Assembly (NCBI GenBank): GCA_004558975.1
Contig: SFZB01000019.1
Coordinates: forward strand, 1 to 24,779
Source: a bacterium
Lineage (GTDB): Bacteria > Bacillota > Clostridia > Oscillospirales > CAG-272
Direction of reading: 5' to 3'
DNA length: 24,779 bases
Shown: in pieces, positions 23,450-24,779 of the stretch
Layout of the letters: each line of letters starts with the position of its first letter
Numbering within the stretch: position 1 is the stretch's first letter
Made by a program: the position numbers and the translations under genes
The notes under the pieces: model-generated
What the model saw: only the letters and a program-made list of their open reading frames with translations
Database searches by the model: none
What the model was told of the DNA's origin: nothing

Positions 23450-24427
23450 TTACATGTGCGTCCGGGGATCGGACGCGTCACCGAGGTTCTGCCCCACGAC
23501 GTACAACACGACCGTGATGACCGAGGCGACGGCGACCGGGCACCAGAATTCCATCTGGAAGCCGGGCGTGAGCATGGAGCCCTCCGCCGCGTAAATCAGT
23601 TTACCGAGCGACATATCCGACATGGACAGCCCGATATAAGACAGGAACACTTCATAGGAAATATACGAGGGAATCTCCGTCGCCGCCAGCGTGACGATGA
23701 CCGACACCATGAAAGGCAGAATGTTCTTCATCGCGATGCGGAACGTCGACGTACCGAGACAGCGCGACGCGAGGTTATACTCTCTGTCGCGGATGATGAT
23801 GACCTGCGTGCGGATAAAGTAAGCGATGGAGAGCCAGCCCGTGATGGTCAGGGCGAACACCATCGACCAGAAGTTCGCCGACAGGATCATGACGATGACG
23901 GAAATGAGCAGGATATACGGCACGTTACCGACAATGTTATACACCTCGGTCATCACTATATCCACCCGCTTGGAGAAGCCCCAGATCGCGCCGATGATGA
24001 CGCCGACCGTCAGGTTGATGACCGCGCAGACGAACGCGAGCGTCAGCGAAATCCGCGCGCCGCTCCACAGGGCGTCGAACGTGGATTCACCGATACTGCC
24101 GGCACCGAAAATCCAGTGGATATTATGGCCGTACATGTCCATCGCCGCCGAAGGGGTCAGGTGTTTCCCGCCCTCTACGAGGACGTTCGCGTATTTATCG
24201 TAATGCGAAAAGATCGGGTAGATATACGCGAAAACGACAATCAATGCGAGCAGCGCCAGAATGATAATATTGATACGTTTCTTGAAGAATACACGCAAAA
24301 CCGACTTCCAGTAAGAATAGCGGGGCGCCGTGATCTTCTCCGCGTCGACGGCATTGTTGTCCACGTGCGCGAACAGTTCCTCGTCCGTCAGTCCGAATTC
24401 CCCGAGATCGACTAGATTCTGATTCAT
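23450..24427 (-). CDS. oppC: Oligopeptide ABC transporter permease OppC
   Basis: This is an inner-membrane permease of about 325 residues in the oligopeptide importer, partner of OppB. It has the long cytosolic N-terminus typical of OppC, a first membrane helix at about 50-70, an extracytoplasmic loop, and five further helices. The EAA-type coupling loop is REYNLASRCLGTSTFRIAMK. The C-terminus reads QNLGDASDPRTHM, close to the usual GDxLRDxLDPR ending. Two starts compete: GTG at 24436, which overlaps the oppB stop, and ATG at 24427, which is 8 nt from a GAGGTG site. I favour the ATG. Confidence 0.94.
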   Translation of the reverse strand: MNQNLVDLGEFGLTDEELFAHVDNNAVDAEKITAPRYSYWKSVLRVFFKKRINIIILALLALIVVFAYIYPIFSHYDKYANVLVEGGKHLTPSAAMDMYGHNIHWIFGAGSIGESTFDALWSGARISLTLAFVCAVINLTVGVIIGAIWGFSKRVDIVMTEVYNIVGNVPYILLISVIVMILSANFWSMVFALTITGWLSIAYFIRTQVIIIRDREYNLASRCLGTSTFRIAMKNILPFMVSVIVTLAATEIPSYISYEVFLSYIGLSMSDMSLGKLIYAAEGSMLTPGFQMEFWCPVAVASVITVVLYVVGQNLGDASDPRTHM

Positions 24428-24432
24428 TTTTG

Positions 24433-24779
24433 TCACCTCGCTTTACTGGAGAAAGAAATGCGCGGGTCTGCCCATGCCATCAGGATATCCCCGAGGATGA
24501 TCGAGACGATGGAAATGACCGCATAGAACATCGTCAGACCGACGATGACCGCGTTATCGTAAGAGTTGATTGCGGTGGTGAGCAGATTCCCGGCGCCGGG
24601 GACGAGATACACACGCTCCGTGATGATAGCGCCGACAAGACAGCCGAGAATACTGCCGGGAATCCCGTGAATGATCGGGATTGCCGCGTTCTTCAGAATG
24701 TGCTTACGGAAGATCTCGCCCTCCGAAAGCCCCCCTGCCCTCGCAAACTTCACGTAATCGGAGTTCATCTGGTCAATCA
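24433..24779 (-). CDS. oppB: Oligopeptide ABC transporter permease OppB (partial, 5' end outside window)
   Basis: Only the C-terminal 115 or so residues are visible; the frame is open to the right edge. The EAA-type loop that docks on the ATPases is present (DYVKFARAGGLSEGEIFRKH), followed by IPGSILGCLVGAIITERVY and the conserved VPGAGNLLTTAI stretch, a last membrane helix and the ADPRI ending common to OppB/DppB. An ATG at 24768 is internal to the gene, not a start. It is followed closely by oppC, so the operon order is oppB-oppC-oppD-oppF-ApbE-like. No substrate-binding protein (OppA) is seen in the window; it may lie upstream of oppB. Confidence 0.93.
   Translation of the reverse strand, partial: IDQMNSDYVKFARAGGLSEGEIFRKHILKNAAIPIIHGIPGSILGCLVGAIITERVYLVPGAGNLLTTAINSYDNAVIVGLTMFYAVISIVSIILGDILMAWADPRISFSSKAR

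Noticed and set aside
20475..23594. 1039-codon plus-strand open frame
   Set aside because: It is the antisense of oppF, oppD and the end of oppC. Composition is Arg/Asp/His/Leu-rich with no domain, as expected from GC-rich antisense codons.

Overview
The window comes from a high-GC member of the Firmicutes, most likely a Clostridia (Oscillospirales/Christensenellales-type gut anaerobe). This rests on a split two-subunit transketolase, a PyrR-type attenuator, several near-consensus TTGACA-N17-TACAAT promoters, frequent AGGAGG-like ribosome binding sites, and the mix of peptidase and oligopeptide-transport genes. I see no phage, IS, CRISPR or tRNA/rRNA sequence. Very long antisense ORFs are a by-product of the high GC content.

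Layout, left to right. (1) Minus strand, 1-1691: transketolase C-terminal subunit (cut by the window edge) and N-terminal subunit under a strong promoter. (2) Minus strand, 1725-3574: a DagK-like lipid kinase and a PlsC-type acyltransferase overlapping by 4 nt, with promoter and terminator. (3) 3694-4126: a terminator hairpin plus about 400 nt of GC-rich, repeat-filled non-coding DNA. (4) 4127-9607: a peptidase block. An M18 aminopeptidase (minus) and a plus-strand operon of PepD-like dipeptidase, M29 aminopeptidase and PepT are fired from back-to-back promoters. (5) Minus strand, 9635-11647: a GH43 glycosidase and a CPBP membrane protease. (6) Minus strand, 11653-15672: a DUF523 protein and the two halves of a heterodimeric ABC exporter, all joined by ATGA overlaps. 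(7) Minus strand, 15738-18253: pyrR and a uracil permease, the permease preceded by a complete PyrR-type attenuator. (8) Plus strand: yajC with an unusually long acidic tail. (9) Minus strand, 19096-24779: an oligopeptide ABC operon (oppB partial, oppC, oppD, oppF) ending in a translationally coupled membrane-anchored protein.

The biology hangs together as peptide feeding: the Opp system imports oligopeptides, and the four cytosolic metallopeptidases finish them to amino acids. PyrR senses pyrimidine nucleotides and controls uracil uptake.

The most unusual material is in the opp operon. OppD carries about 235 extra residues inside its ATPase domain. OppF carries a two-helix membrane tail. 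The last gene looks like a membrane-anchored, active-site-altered relative of ApbE flavin transferases. Together these suggest a modified oligopeptide transporter with an extra envelope partner. That is my inference and needs structure prediction and homology searches.
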